From NCBI RefSeq assembly GCF_030272615.1, contig NC_081409.1:240337832-240401831 (forward strand): a stretch of DNA of 64,000 nt, read 5' to 3'. Shown here in pieces: positions 1 through 11,793 of the stretch. Below the pieces are notes generated by a model, which was not told the DNA's origin, searched no databases, and saw only the letters and a program-made list of their open reading frames with translations. Source of the stretch: Cryptomeria japonica (lineage: Eukaryota > Streptophyta > Pinopsida > Cupressales > Cupressaceae). A program made the translations under genes and the position numbers. The stretch's first letter is position 1. Each line of letters opens with the position of its first letter.

Positions 1-513
1 TAGAATCTGCTTTAGCATTTTAGATGTAAAGTTGCAGATATTTGTAATGATTTTATTGTAAAATTTAAAGTTGTAAGAGAAACCTTTAACAGGGTAAAAG
101 ACTCTAACCAAGTCTATAAATTGTAAATCCTTTAACCAGGTGCAACATTTATATAGTGTTATAAAATTCTTTAGTAAGGTAGATCTAACTGATCTTGATA
201 CTCCTAACAGGGTAAGCTATCACAAATAGCTAAATGTAGCTCTAACCGAGCATTCTTTATTATTGCAGTAGTGAAGTTGTGGGTGCCATCCCCACCGTAG
301 TTTTTCTCTCTAACCAAGAGTTTCTGTGTGACCAAAATATATGTGTTATGGAGTGAATCATGTATGATTGTTATCTGTTGCTTTTAGTTTTATTTTATGT
401 TATTGCACTATTCTGTTTATGCATAACAGTAAGGTTATTATCAAAGAAAAGTTTTGGAGTATTGATTCACCCCTCCCCTCTCAGTACATCAACTTTCCAT
501 GTTGGGCCTAACA
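1..513 (+). mobile_element. 3' part of a copia-type LTR
   Basis: This stretch has the U5-type features seen at the 3' ends of the other copia LTRs in the window: a CCCACCGTAG-TTTTT-CTC block near 290-310, a GTGTTATGG block near 345, and TTCACCCC...CTCTCAGT at 467-484, ending TTGGGCCTAACA at 513. The 5' part lies outside the window. No PBS follows; the sequence runs straight into copia RT code at 515. The LTR therefore probably inserted into, or recombined with, that older element. The body differs from the LTR at 2438-3793, so it is another family. Confidence 0.6.
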
Positions 514-514
514 T

Positions 515-2155
515 GTAAGATTGAATCGTTCTAAAAATCAAATTATTTCTGATAAGAATAAAGGTGTAATGACTAGAAGAAGGTTAGTTGCTGAAGAAGT
601 ATGTTTGATTTCTAAAGTTGAACCTAAAGATGTTGTTGAAGCTTGTAAAGATGAAAGTTGGATGAGAACTATGGAAGAAGAAATAGATCAGATTGAAAAT
701 AATAAAACTTGGGAACTTGTGCCTAGACCTAAGGATAAGAATGTTATTGGTACTAAATGGGTATTCAGAAATAAATTGAATGAAGTCGGTGAAGTTATCA
801 TAAATAAAGTTAGACTGGTCTACAAAGGGAATTCACAACAAGAAGGGATTGACTATAAGTGGATGTTTGCTCTAGTTGCCAGACTTAAAGGTGTTAGACT
901 GTTGCTTGCTTATGCTTCTTAGAAAGACTTCAAGGTATATCATATGGATGTCAAATCTATCTTTTTGAATGGTGATCTTGAGGAAAAAGTTTACATTGAA
1001 CAACCTGATAGATTTTCACTGTCAGATGATGGGGAAATGGTATGCAAATTGAAGAAATCTCTTTATGGATTGCAACAAGATCCTAGAGCCTAGTATGCTA
1101 GACTAGATAAATACTTGTTGAAATTGGGATTTAGTAAAGGTGTCGCTGACAACAATTTGTACTTTAAGATAGAAAATGATAACATCCTGGTTGTTGAAGT
1201 ATTTTTTGATGATATTATCTTTGGTGGTGGTGATAAATTGAGCATGAATTTTCTTGATGATATGCAGAAAGAATCTGAGATGTCTATGATTGGTGAAATG
1301 GAATTTTTCTTAGGTTTGTAGATTGCACATACTAGAAAAGGTATATTCATATCTCAAAATAAGTATGTGAAGGAATTGTTGAAGAAGTTTGGATTAGATG
1401 ACTCATAACCGGTTGGAACTCCTATGGTGACTTGTTGTAAATTGTCTAAAAATGATGAATCTTTGAAAGCTAATCAGAGTTTGTACAGATCTATGGTTGG
1501 TGGACTGCAATATCTTACACAGACTAGACCAAACATTATGCGTGATTTGTGCATGGCTACTAGATATCAAGTTGATCCGAAAGAGAGTCATGTTACTGTT
1601 GTTAAGAGGATATTCAGATACTTGAAGGGAACTGTGGACTATGGATTATGGTATCCTAGGAATGATGATTTTATGCTTTATGCCTATACTGATGCAAATT
1701 GGGCTACTGACGTTGATGACCTGAAGAACACTATTGGTGGAGCATTCTTTTTGGGTAATAAATTGGTTTCATGGGCTAGCAAGAAACAAGATGCAATGTC
1801 CTTATCTACTGCTGAAGCTGAGTACATTGTTGCTGCTAGTAATTGCACTCAGGTGGTTTGGATGAAGCAAATGTTGAAAGATATCAAAGTTATTCATGAT
1901 GAGCATACTGCTATATATTGTGATAGTTCTAGTGCTATCAACATGTTAAAGAATCTGGCGCAACATTCAAAGACTAAACATGTGTCAATCAAATATCATT
2001 ACTTGAGAGAGAAAGTCAGTGAAGAGAAGGTGAAGTTGGAGTATGTATCTACAAAGGAACAAATAGCTGATATTTTCACTAAATATTTGCCTGCAGATAT
2101 ATTTGTCTATTTGAGAGACAAGTTAGGGGTATCCACCCCTCCTGATGAGAACTAG
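515..2155 (+). pseudogene. pol: Ty1/copia pol remnant: reverse transcriptase and RNase H
   Basis: One open frame (frame 2) runs the whole length with no frameshift but with stops at 920, 1091, 1319 and 1406. It encodes the RVT_2-type reverse transcriptase of Ty1/copia elements: the N-terminal block ending [18 protein letters not shown], a palm motif V-F-F-D-D near 1198-1212 (usually YVDD or FVDD), and LTQTRPNIM. The RNase H follows, with Y-T-D-A-N (about 1685-1699), A-E-A-E-Y and C-D-S-S-S-A-I as catalytic-residue blocks, ending L-G-V-S-T-P-P-D-E-N. The last 243 codons (1424-2155) are uninterrupted. Gag, protease and integrase are missing because the upstream side is replaced by an LTR. The stops at 920 and 1319 look like CAG to TAG and that at 1091 (normally A-W-Y-A-R-L) like TGG to TAG. 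Non-functional. Confidence 0.92.
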
Positions 2156-2301
2156 ATGCATTAAGTTGCATCGATCTGGTGGATTTTAGAGCTTTATCTT
2201 TTTATCTAGATTGATTAGTTGATGTTGCTCCTCTGCTAGAGTAGTCTATGTTTTGGGGAGAGAGATTTATGTTTTCTTTTTTTGATCTTTGGCATTGTTG
2301 C

Positions 2302-2313
2302 CAAAGGGGGAGA
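2302..2313 (+). promoter_or_regulatory. Upstream duplicate of the polypurine tract
   Basis: CAAAGGGGGAGAT preceded by GGCATTGTTGC. It copies the PPT next to the LTR and lies about 125 bp upstream of it. The same doubling is present in the four other copia-type elements whose 3' ends lie in the window. Confidence 0.55.
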
Positions 2314-2424
2314 TAGATCATGTGAAAAACCGCTTTATCCGCCATGATCTTAGGGGGAGTTTGCTAGTGATATCTTCTTTCTTTGCATTGACTTTTTTTC
2401 ACATTCATATGTTTCCATCAATGC

Positions 2425-2437
2425 CAAAGGGGGAGAT
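2425..2437 (+). promoter_or_regulatory. 3' polypurine tract (plus-strand primer site)
   Basis: CAAAGGGGGAGAT directly abuts the TGTTGG start of the LTR at 2438, the expected position of a retroelement PPT. Confidence 0.8.
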
Positions 2438-3793
2438 TGTTGGATTCGTTGGTCATTGTTGCTGCTAGGATATGTTGTTGTCATTGATGTCAACATATTC
2501 CTATGATTTATTCCAAAATGACTGGGAAGATTTTCTGATACGGTTGTTGGATATGGTTGGTCATTGTTGCTACAAGGATATGTTATTTTCATTGATGTCA
2601 ACATATTCCTATGATTTATTCTAGAATGATTGGGAAGATTTTCTGATCCGGTTTTGTAGTGTTTGGTTTGTTGTTCACTATTTTGTAGAGGTTGATATTT
2701 CCTCTGGTATATTCTGGTGTGATCTGATCCGGTGCTCAACTTTTGGGATATTGTTTTGGTTGATCTTGTGTATCTTCAATTCAGTTGGTTCATGATTTGG
2801 TTCTCTACAAGTTATCTTTCTTCATGACAGTTGTTGATTGGTTGTGTTCTTGAGCTTCTAGACGTTGATAGATGAAGATTTGAAATGGTGTTGGTGCAAC
2901 TGTTCCAAATGATTCTAACGTGCTTGCTGGTGTTTCCTAGTTGTGTCCTATTTTTTTTGGTGATCTACATTGATCGTTGTGCGAGTTCTTGGTGTTTTTC
3001 ATCAACTGGTGATGATTTACGTGTTATGCGGTATTTCTGGTGGTGCAACATGTTGCGGTTGATCTTGGTGTGATTTCCGATGGACTTGATCCTTTGGGAA
3101 TTTTAATTAGGACCATGATATGCTAGGTAAATCATTATACTGGTCTGGTGGTCGATATTTCTATCGTGTGATTTAATCTTGTAATTGAGGGTTGAGGGTT
3201 TAGTCGGCCTTGTTATTAAGGTTGATGAATTGTACATATAGGTGATATAGTCATGTAGTTTGGATGTCAATGTTGTGTCTCCATTATTAGAGAGAGATTT
3301 GTGAGTGAATAAGTGATTTATCATTCGATGTTGAGTTTATGGTGAGACTGGTGTTGCAGGGCAGACATCTATGCTTAACCGGAACTGTAATCAGGCATTT
3401 GAAGATGCTATTCTTTCAGTTCATTTCTTCCAGATTGTAGCTTGAATCTTATTGTTAGTCAGTGAGACTTCCCTGAGGGTTGTAGCCTTCTAGGCAAATA
3501 TCTTTTGAGTAGTGAGCTCTAGGTAGTGTGCCTGAATGCATGTGCATTCCCCATTGTAATATTTTCACATACTATTGCAGAGTATCATCTTACTATGGGT
3601 AGGTTCCCGCCGTGGTTTTTCCCTTAACCGAGTTTTCCACATCAAATTCTTAGTGTTGTGTGTTGTGCTGTTAATTTTCTTATCTGTCTTATTGCTTCAG
3701 TTTATCAAATTTGTGTCTTGTGGTTAAGTTTGTCATTCCAGTAAAGACTGATTCACCCCCCCTCTCAGTCTTCCTTCTTGGTTGTTGCTAACA
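2438..3793 (+). mobile_element. Copia LTR, 1356 bp
   Basis: It starts TGTTGGATTCG next to a PPT and ends TTGTTGCTAACA. U5 landmarks are present: TTCCCGCCGTGG-TTTTTCCC at about 3605-3625 and TTCACCCCCCCTCTCAGT at about 3752-3769. Length and sequence match the interrupted 5' LTR of element D (17322-17674 plus 37477-38480, 1357 bp summed), so both belong to one family. ORFs inside it are chance. Confidence 0.85.
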
Positions 3794-4020
3794 CTATGGT
3801 ATCACAATTTGGGATTTTATGTCAGTGCTCTATGGAAGTTATACTCTTATATTTTCAAGTTCCTAGTGTTGCAACTCATGTTTCTATTTAAGGAAGTATG
3901 TTGTTATTTTGATGGTTGATTGGGATTGGAATGGAGAGTGCTTCACATTGAACCACATTGATGTTTTTGTTGCTGCATCTTGGAAAAGATGCTTATAATG
4001 TTTGTGAAATGTCCCAATTC
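3794..4020 (+). other. Unassigned flank with a PBS-like string at its start
   Basis: CTATGGTATCACAA at 3794-3807 shares TGGTATCA with the initiator-tRNA-Met PBS of the other elements and lies immediately after the LTR end. The rest shows no recognisable gag and no ORF. It continues after the chromovirus insertion at 13333. Confidence 0.35.
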
Positions 4021-4025
4021 AAATT

Positions 4026-5586
4026 TGGTGCAGGGCACCCAAGACATATCTCAGACTCTTGAAGATCAATAGGTTGTAGTAAGAGGTTAACAGGGTGTAA
4101 TAATGGTGTTGATCCTTTGGATCCACCTAATAATGTTTTTTTGGTCCAACTTGTAAGGCTAAGAGTCCCAAAGGTACCTTAAGATAATCCTGGGTCTCAT
4201 TAGACCAATAGGACCTTAGAATAGGATGTCATAGGTGTTTTGATGTTTTTTAAGTAAATAAATGACTTTAGAATAGATCCTAAACATGTTTGCATCTTTG
4301 AGGATGCAAATTTCCAAAAGTTACAAAATTGTCAAAAATGTTGTCAAGAACTTTTGCAATATTGCTCTGAGAAGTTACATTTTGGTTCCAACCATCATAA
4401 CCATTCAAAAATGTGGTTAGAGTAATTGGGAAGGGTCTATGTAAGCATTTCAATCCTTCCATGTTAATTTTAGAGTGATTGGATGATACTTTTGGTGGAA
4501 AATTAAATGAAAAGCACTGAATTTCCTAAGCAATTTTCTTTTTATGAGATAGTACAGTCCAGTACGGATTGCTAGACCAAAACTCTGGGCATGGAATGTT
4601 AGTAAATTGAATAACCTCTTATTTTCCTATGTTTAGAGTTGACTTGGTGACCAGAGTAGAGGTTTAATCTTCATTCTGTTCAGACTAGTCTAGAAACCCT
4701 TAATTTTAGGGTTAGTACAGAGATGGAGCCCTAACATGTCTTTTCTGTAGTCGAATCTCACGACTACTTGGAAAATGCAAGTTAGGGGAGTGTATAGTAA
4801 GACCCTAAAGACTCAATACTGGAGGAGTTTGTTTGTTGCGTCAACCACCAAGTCCTAGGCTAAATATCTCTATGTATTTAGCCTAAGCAATGAGACCATT
4901 ATGTGGACAGTCAGCCAAACAAGCAAGGTGACTAGTTTGATAGTGGATCCTATTCATTTGGAGGTAGAAGAACCTAACCAAAGTGTTTTATTGGTTCTAT
5001 GCACCCATTCCTTGATATTTACTTTGTTAACCAAGCCTAATTAGGCGTATTAGGTCTGTGAACATAGTAAGGGTTAGGGTATGCTAGAGTAAGCTCAATT
5101 CATGCAACTTTGGGATCTTTTGTAAGTCCAAAAAGGGTATACAAAACAATGATTTGTTTGTCTAATCCTTTGGAATTTTTGCAAGTTATTTCCCATAAAC
5201 TGGCTAAAGAGACCTACTAGGATCCTCTAGCCCTATAAGGGTTCTTAACCTTGTGGAACTCCCAAAACCCCATTTGTGGTTGATTGTCCTTATATTAGAC
5301 ATAACTAAGCTATCCCAATCATCAGATAGAGGATTTGTAGACCGGAGGTCAAGTTTCCATATTTTGGTCAAATTTAGGGAAAGTGTCCCTAAATCCCAAT
5401 CTTGGTTGGAGTTGTGTAAGGTCCCTAGAACCTATGGAAGAAGTGTGGGGTGTGAAAAAAAACTTAGGAGATCAGTGCTTCCATCGAGGAAGCCATTAGA
5501 CCACCTAGGAGTGAGAAATCAATCTTTGGGTGTATAAACCAAGAAGTATGCCCATTAGTACATTTTTTGTTGTGTACTCTGCATCA
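4026..5586 (+). mobile_element. Chromovirus 5' LTR, 1561 bp
   Basis: It starts TGGTGCAGGGCACCC and ends TACTCTGCATCA. In the first ~190 bp I count roughly 13-15 differences from the 3' copy, so the insertion is old. The 5' terminus can fold as GGTGC-AGG-GCACC. Confidence 0.93.
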
Positions 5587-5587
5587 A

Positions 5588-5600
5588 GTGGTATTAAAGA
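5588..5600 (+). promoter_or_regulatory. Degenerate primer-binding site
   Basis: GTGGTATTAAAG lies two bases after the LTR end and resembles the initiator-tRNA-Met PBS TGGTATCAGAGC with several changes. Confidence 0.5.
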
Positions 5601-5674
5601 ATCATAAGAACCTTGGGAAAGATAAAGAAATGTAAGACACAACAAAGAATAGTGAGGAGATTCCCACTAGATCC

Positions 5675-6402
5675 ATGAAAAACATGGAGTTGGCCAAGAT
5701 AGTGAGAGAGCAGGTGGCCAAGAATAAAAAGATGGAGGAAGAGATAGAGAAGTTGAAGAGAGAACAAGCAGGCAAAGAAGTTGCATCAAGCTCTGATGAA
5801 GAAGGAGAAGAGGAAGTAGAGAGACAAGAGATGTCGGTAGACCAAAGACAATTTGTTGAAGCCCTTAATAGAATGGGAAGAAGAGACAATAGAACAGAAC
5901 TACCTACATTCTCTGGGAAAATGAATCCAAAAAAATGTATGGATTGGATAGAGGCAATGGTGAATTATTTTGAATGTGAGGAGGAACCTGATAACCAAAG
6001 GGTGAAGGTAGTAAATAAAAAATGAAGGGTCCAACTCTTAGTTGGTGGAACTTCCTGCAAAATGAAAGAGATGAAGAAGGAAAGAAGCCTATAACTTCAT
6101 GGAAAAAGATGGTGGTAGAGATCAAAAGATAATTTGTACCAGAGGACTATGAGATCATCTTACACAAGAGATTATAAAACCTAAGGAAAACGGATTTGGA
6201 TATCTGTACCTACATTGAGGAGTTTCACCGGATGACACTCAAGGCAAAGATACCAGAAAGTGAGACACAAAAACTAACAAGGTACATGAATGACCTTAAG
6301 TTCAACATTCAAGATGAACTAAGTTTGTTTAATCTAGAATCAGTGCACAAGTGTTATCAAATGGCACTTATAATTGAGGAGAAGAAAAAGAGGAGAGGAT
6401 AA
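5675..6402 (+). pseudogene. gag: Chromovirus gag, N-terminal and capsid part
   Basis: The product begins with a charged coiled-coil stretch (M-K-N-M-E-L-A-K-I), an acidic run (SSSDEEGEEE) and then a retrotransposon gag domain with E-L-P-T-F-S-G-K-M and D-W-I-E-A-M-V-N-Y-F-E. A one-base frameshift near 6015-6023 moves the reading to frame 1, where L-S-W-W and F-V-P-E-D-Y-E follow. Stops at 6130, 6175 and 6400 are each consistent with CAA to TAA. The part after 6196 keeps Y-I-E-E-F-H-R-M and the C-terminal E-E-K-K-K-R. Gag would form the virus-like particle. Confidence 0.85.
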
Positions 6403-6451
6403 CATAATAATAGAGGAAGGGGTGCAAATTTCAGAGGTAAGGTCAGATTGA

Positions 6452-7390
6452 ATGGTAGGGGACCATATCCTAAACCCCAAGGAGAGTCCAATCATCAATA
6501 ACATGAAGGAGAATCAGGGAACAAAGGTAACTTTAGAGGAAGAAGGGGGAATGGCAGAGGAAGATTTGGTGGAAGAGGACCTAAGTGTCTTCACCGGTAG
6601 GTGTTTTTCATACAACCAAGTTGGGCATCAATCATTTAGGTGTCCAGAGAAGCTAAGCAATAGCAGCCAAGGAGGTGATAGAAGAGCACATCTAATACAA
6701 GAAGAAGATATTCAAAGTATGACCTCCTACCACACATATACCTCAAAGTCTGCAGATCCGAAGCAAGGAGAACTCTTGATGATTAATAGGACCCTCTTGA
6801 AGATACCAACCACCAAAGAACCCCCTCAGAGGAAATCTCTTTACAACACCTCTTGCAAGGTACAAGGCAAGGTATGTAAAGTCATTGTGGATTCAAGGTC
6901 CACAAATAACATAGATTCTATTGAAATGGTTACTAAACTTAACTTGCAAATATTACCTCATCCCCATCCCTATAAGGTGTCTTGGTTGAACAAAGGTCAA
7001 CAAACCTTGATTAGTGAACAAGTTTGGGTAGAGTTTTCAATAGGTGAATACAAGGATAGAGTGTTGTGTTATGTGGTAGAAATGGATGCTTATCATTTGT
7101 TACTTGGTAGGCCTTGGCAATATGATGTAGATTCTAGGCATGAAGGTAGGAAGAATATTTATACCATCACCAAAAATGGAGAGAACTTCACCATGACGCC
7201 TCTCCCGGATGACAGTAAGGATAAGCATATTGTGACTAGTTTCATGCTAGTAGATGAGAAGGAGTTCATGAAGGTCTTAAAGGACGAAGATACCACTTGC
7301 TTTGCAATAATTGTGAAGCCTAAGGATGAACCTAAGAAGAATCCTAAGAGTCAAGAGGCAAGGAGGAAAGTAGGCCCTAGGGAGGTTTAA
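6452..7390 (+). pseudogene. gag-pol: Chromovirus gag zinc knuckle and aspartic protease
   Basis: This 312-codon open stretch carries the gag nucleocapsid knuckle at about 6602-6643, reading C-F-S-Y-N-Q-V-G-H...C: the second Cys of the CCHC is now Tyr. The protease follows, with V-I-V-D-S-R-S-T-N-N at about 6880-6909. The usual D-S-G active site is D-S-R here, so the enzyme would be dead even without stops. The flap/dimer region L-L-G-R-P-W-Q-Y-D is conserved near 7100-7125. A TAA at 7388 ends it, probably from CAA in Q-D-L-L-D-K-Y, where the linker to RT begins. Confidence 0.9.
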
Positions 7391-8896
7391 GATCTGCTAG
7401 ATAAGTATAAGGGAATAGTTGCAGACAATACCACAAATACTTTACCTCCTCAAAGGGAAATCAGTCATTGTGCTGATCTTATACTAGGTTCTACATTTCC
7501 TAACAAGGCAGCCTACAAACTGGCCCTTGAGAAAAATGCAGAAGTTGCAAGACAGATCCAAGAATTGCTAGACAAAGGGTTCATTAGGAAGAGTATAAAT
7601 CCATGTGCAGTCCCAACAATGCTAGCCCCCAAGAAGGAAGGAACATGGAGGTTGTGTACAAATTCTAAATTTATTAATAGGATAACAATAAGATATAAAT
7701 TCCCAATGCCAAGAATAGAGGACTTGATGGATTGTCTAGGAGGGGCCAAGTACTATTCCAAGATAGACTTGAAAAGTGGTTATCACCAAATTAGGATCAG
7801 AGATGGAGACCAATGAAAGACAACATTTAAAACCAATGAAGGCTTATTTGAGTAGATGGTAATGCCATTTGGGCTTTCCAATGCTCCGAGTACATTTATG
7901 AGGTTAATGAATGAGGTTCTTAAGCCTTTTATCAATCATTTTGTAGTGGTATACTTGGATGATATACTGATTTTCAGTAAAGATATAAATGAACATCTAA
8001 TGCACTTGGATTTGGTGTTGAAGAGGTTGCATGAGGAGCAGCTGAAGATCAAATTGGAAAAATGTGTTTTCTTGATGGAAGAACTAGTGTTCCTTGGGTT
8101 TGTTATTTCCAAAGGTAATCTAAGAATGGATCCATCTAAGGTGGAGGTCATCCTCAATTGGCCGAGACCTAGGTCTACAAGTGAGGTAAAAAGTTTTCAT
8201 AGCTTAGCAAGATTTTATAGAAAGTTTATTAATAATTTCAGTGGGGTTAGTGCACCTATGATAGATACCATCAAAGAAGGAAGGAAGTGTCAATTTGCTT
8301 GGAATGATGAAGCTAATGAATCTTTTGAGATCTTGAAAACAAAAATTGCAGAGTAGCCCATCTTAATCCTCCTTGATTTTCATAAAGTCTTCACTATTGA
8401 GTGTGATGCATCTAACAAGGCTATAGGAGGAGTCTTGAGTCAGGAGGGTAGGCCTGTGGCCTTTTTCAGTGAAAAGTTAAATGAGGCAAAACAAAAATAT
8501 TCAACCTATGATCTAGAGATGTATGCTTTGGTACAATCTCTTAGGAAGTGGAGACATTATTTATTGCCTATGGAATTTTTTGTATATACTGACAACCATT
8601 CTCTAATATTTTTGAATAGGCAGGAGAAACTAAATCATAGGCACATGAAGTGGATGGAGTACCTTCAAGCTTTCACATTCACTATCAAGCATAAGAAAGG
8701 AGTGACAAATAAAGTTGTAGATGCTCTTAGTAGGAGAAAATTGATCATCCAAGAATTTCAATTGGATAGCATGGGGATTCAATCCATGAAGGACATGTAT
8801 GATGGTGATGAAGATTTCAAAGAGGCATATCAAGTTTGCAAGGAAATGGGAAACAAGTATCACATTGAGTTTTCTGAATTTATTTTGCAAGAAGGT
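7391..8896 (+). pseudogene. pol: Chromovirus reverse transcriptase and RNase H
   Basis: Frame 2 throughout. The RT blocks are P-C-A-V-P-T-M-L-A-P-K-K-E-G, Y-Y-S-K-I-D-L-K-S-G-Y-H-Q, M-P-F-G-L-S-N-A-P-S-T-F and an intact catalytic Y-L-D-D at 7952-7963. RNase H has E-C-D-A-S-N-K-A, Y-D-L-E-M-Y-A-L and Y-T-D-N-H-S-L. Stops at 7814 (TGA, W-K-T-T-F-K-T expected), 7853 (TAG, W-M-V-M-P-F-G expected) and 8354 (TAG, Q-P-I-L expected) break it. All three fit G-to-A or C-to-T transitions. The coding stretch is cut at 8901 by the solo LTR and resumes at 10421 with F-K-G-S-Q-L-C. Confidence 0.93.
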
Positions 8897-8901
8897 CTAT
8901 T

Positions 8902-10420
8902 TGATGCAGAGCCCTTCTTGTATCTTTTCCAACACTTCAAGATGTATGACACTAACTCCTCAAAACACCAATAGGATCCTACAAAGCAAGGCTCTACAAT
9001 CTTAGTTCCAACTTCTCATTTCACTCCAAGATTCATACTACTCAAATTGGGTAACTTGCTCCACAATGCATCATGAAGCCTCCTAAGGTTCTTGACCTTC
9101 AAAAAACCTATTTTGGATCATACAACACTCACATGGACCAGACCAAACACTGGTTTCAAGGATTTAACCCAATTCCCTATGATACCTTCACAATTAGGCC
9201 TATTTGCTTGTAGCCCTTGGAGATGGGTAATGGGACCTTAAGTCCAAAATTTTCCAAACACCATGCAAACAAATCACCAATTCAGATACCCTTTATGGTC
9301 TTACACAATCCCCCAAAAGGAGAAGTCAAGATCTGACAAGGAAAGGTCTGAACCTGGTGATGACCTACTATCCTAAAGGGCTAATTAGGCCTCCATTTGT
9401 GAAGCAACTATATCAAACTGGACACACCTTACAACTTCAACCAAATGAGCATTTCGGGAACTATAAACCATTATATATTCCAGGGTTACACATCTAGAAT
9501 CATCACCAATTGTCTTTTAGGGTAACTATTGCAGTCTAAGGGCTAGGTAGCCACATAGAGATGTCTACCTAGAGCCTAATCAAACACACATCTCCCTTGC
9601 TCATCCTGCATAATGCTTTTGGAATCATAGATTACATAGGCCACACTTTCATTCCACCCACTTCCATGAAACTTAGATGGACAGGTTGCAAGTTATGGCC
9701 ATGGAAAGGCAAAACCCTAGGTAAACCCTGGTTTTTTGGGTACCTACAAAAAAACTTAGATATATGGAGCAAAACAAATGATCAAGACCTCAAATCAAGA
9801 CCAAATCATTGGTAACTCATTTCACCAACAAAATCACAATATTGGGGATTGGTCCCAATCCGTACAACTCCGTATCTCATGCCAAAACTTCACAACTACA
9901 GGAAAAACTCATAATTTCTTATTGTTTGCAATCATAAAATATTTCTTTGTATAGTCTCTCTTGGGAATTGTGTCCTTAAGGTATTTATACCCCTCTACAA
10001 CTTCTCTCAACTGAAAACAAGAGGTTAGAGCTATTAGAGGAGTTAGACCAACAAGAATTCAAAAATTTGCACTAAAGTTACTCATGACAACTTTTGACAA
10101 AGTTGTCAAAAATGTCATTTCTTGCACCCAAATGACTTGGGTCATGACTAACACCTCCAAACACCCCAGAAGCACATAAAACAACTAAAACCACTAAGAC
10201 AAACATATCCTAAGCATACTTTGTCCCCTTTTTTCCAAAAGTCCTAATTTGCTTATCAAGATGCCAAAATAGGAGTTTGGCTCACAAGATGGGGTCCTTT
10301 ATTACAAACACAAAATGCATGATTGAAACACAATGAAAACATCCTAAGATATGTTTAAGGTCTTATCCTTCCTCCTCTGAGCCTGAATGATCATGTTGAA
10401 GGGGTACCCTTGCACCCCTG
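8902..10420 (-). mobile_element. Solo LTR inserted in the chromovirus, 1519 bp
   Basis: It is flanked by CTATT (8897-8901) and TTATT (10421-10425), a 5-bp TSD with one C/T change. On the minus strand it begins near GGGGTGCAAGGGTACC and ends GGGCTCTGCATCA, resembling the chromovirus LTR termini (TGGTGCAGGG, ACTCTGCATCA) and the solo LTR at 45862-46946. It has no internal domain. The chromovirus reading frame joins across it (G-L-F then K-G-S-Q-L-C). The start dinucleotide on the minus strand appears mutated. Confidence 0.8.
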
Positions 10421-10425
10421 TTATT

Positions 10426-11241
10426 TAAGGGGAGTCAGCTTTGTGTTCCAAAGGGATCTATAAAGGAAAACATCATAAAGGAAAAGCACTGTGGAAGTTT
10501 GGTTGGGCACGTTGGGTTTGATAAGACCCTTGAAATCGTTAGAAGATTATATTTTTGGCCAAGGATGCTAACAGATGTCAAGAGGTATGTAGAGGGTTGT
10601 TTGATTTTTCAAAAGGCTAAAGAGAAAACATCTAATGAGGATTGTATACACCTCTCCCAATCCCTACTAAACCATGGGATTCAATGAGTATGGATTTTGT
10701 AATGGGACTCCCAAAGAATAAAGTAGGATATGATAGTATATATGTTGTTGTAGATAGATTTTCCAAAATGGCACATTTTTTGCCTTGTAAAACCATAAAT
10801 GATGCCTCTCACATTGCAGGTATATTCTTTAAGGAGATTGTCAGACTCCATGGGCTACCATTGTCCATTATCTCAGATAGGGATTCTAAATTCATAGGGC
10901 ATTTTTGGAGAACACTGGGGAAAAGGCTAGCTACAAACCTGTCATTCTCATCCACCTACCATCCTTAGTCAGATGGTCAAACAGAGGTAGTTAATAGGTC
11001 ACTTGGTAATCTTTTGAGGTGTTTGACAAAAGACCATGAAGACACTTGGGATGTCATCTTGCCTCAAGCAAAGTTTTCATATAATGACTCAGTCAACAGG
11101 AGTACTGGTCTAACTCCTTTTCAGATTTTCTATAGAACACACCCAAGGGGTGTCTTGGAATTAAGAGATGTTCAAGATCTGAACAAGAGGAGTGCCCAAG
11201 CAGAGGACTTTGTAGAGGTCATGAAAGATATCCATGAGTAG
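10426..11241 (+). pseudogene. pol: Chromovirus integrase, zinc-binding and catalytic domains
   Basis: The zinc-binding segment (10499-10620) reads H-V-G-F-D-K-T and C-L-I-F-Q; the final Cys of the HHCC motif is Phe. Near 10640 the frame changes from 2 to 1. The catalytic core keeps all three acidic residues: Asp in M-D-F-V-M-G (10693), Asp in I-S-D-R-D-S-K-F (10876) and Glu in G-Q-T-E-V-V-N-R (10984). The last two are separated by 35 residues, the D-D35-E signature. A TAG at 10966 (Y-H-P-Q expected) and one at 11239 interrupt it. Confidence 0.92.
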
Positions 11242-11772
11242 CTAAGAGCCAAACTGAAACATACCTCTGAGAAGTACAAAATAAATGCAGATAGGAAAAG
11301 AAGAGAGTTGGAATATCAAGTGGGAGATATGGTCATAATTCATCTTAAAAAAAAGAGATTGTCTAAAGAGAAGTATACTAAATTGATGATGAAGAAAATT
11401 GGTCCTTCCAAGATCCTCAAGAAATATGGAAACAATGCTTATCAAATTGACTTGCCCTCTGATATAGGTTTATCTCCTATCTTTAATTTTTTTGACATAT
11501 ATGCCTACAAGAATGTTGTGAATGATGTTGGTGATACAGGTCCTGTTGATCCACCCACTCCTGATATGATGGCAGATGTCCTTTCTCAACCTACACCGAA
11601 GATTGAATACATTGCAGATAAAAGAGTTAGCAAACAAACAAGGAGATAGACATATTATGAATTCCTTGTCAAATAGAAGGGAAAACCTTTGGAAGATGCC
11701 ACATGGATGACCGAGGAGGCCATTAAGCTAACTGGAGCTACACTTTCTGACATACCAACTCAAGGGACTTGA
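11242..11772 (+). pseudogene. pol: Chromovirus integrase C-terminus and chromodomain
   Basis: Frame 1. The GPY/F-type C-terminal domain is visible as V-G-D-M-V-I-I-H-L and K-I-G-P-S-K-I-L-K-K-Y-G-N-N-A-Y. A proline-rich linker leads to a short chromodomain, Y-Y-E-F-L-V-K then K-G-K-P-L-E-D-A-T-W-M-T-E-E, with a TAG at 11674 replacing the expected Trp (F-L-V-K-W-K-G) and a further TAG at 11647. Chromodomains of this class steer integration to marked chromatin (family knowledge). Confidence 0.88.
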
Positions 11773-11783
11773 GTTTTTTTGAC

Positions 11784-11793
11784 ATGGGGAGTA
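11784..11793 (+). promoter_or_regulatory. Chromovirus polypurine tract
   Basis: ATGGGGAGTA abuts the 3' LTR start TGGTGCAGGG. Confidence 0.65.

Noticed and set aside
2350-3324. Small ORFs within the LTR 2438-3793
   Set aside because: They lie in LTR sequence shared with the non-coding LTR of element D and show no family motif.
5253-5537. 94-codon ORF inside the chromovirus 5' LTR
   Set aside because: The corresponding part of the 3' LTR carries indels and differences, and no plant LTR of this type is known to me to encode a protein there.
8799-9815. Small ORFs at the edge of and within the solo LTR 8902-10420
   Set aside because: They overlap the insertion junction or lie in LTR DNA; codon content and position give no support.
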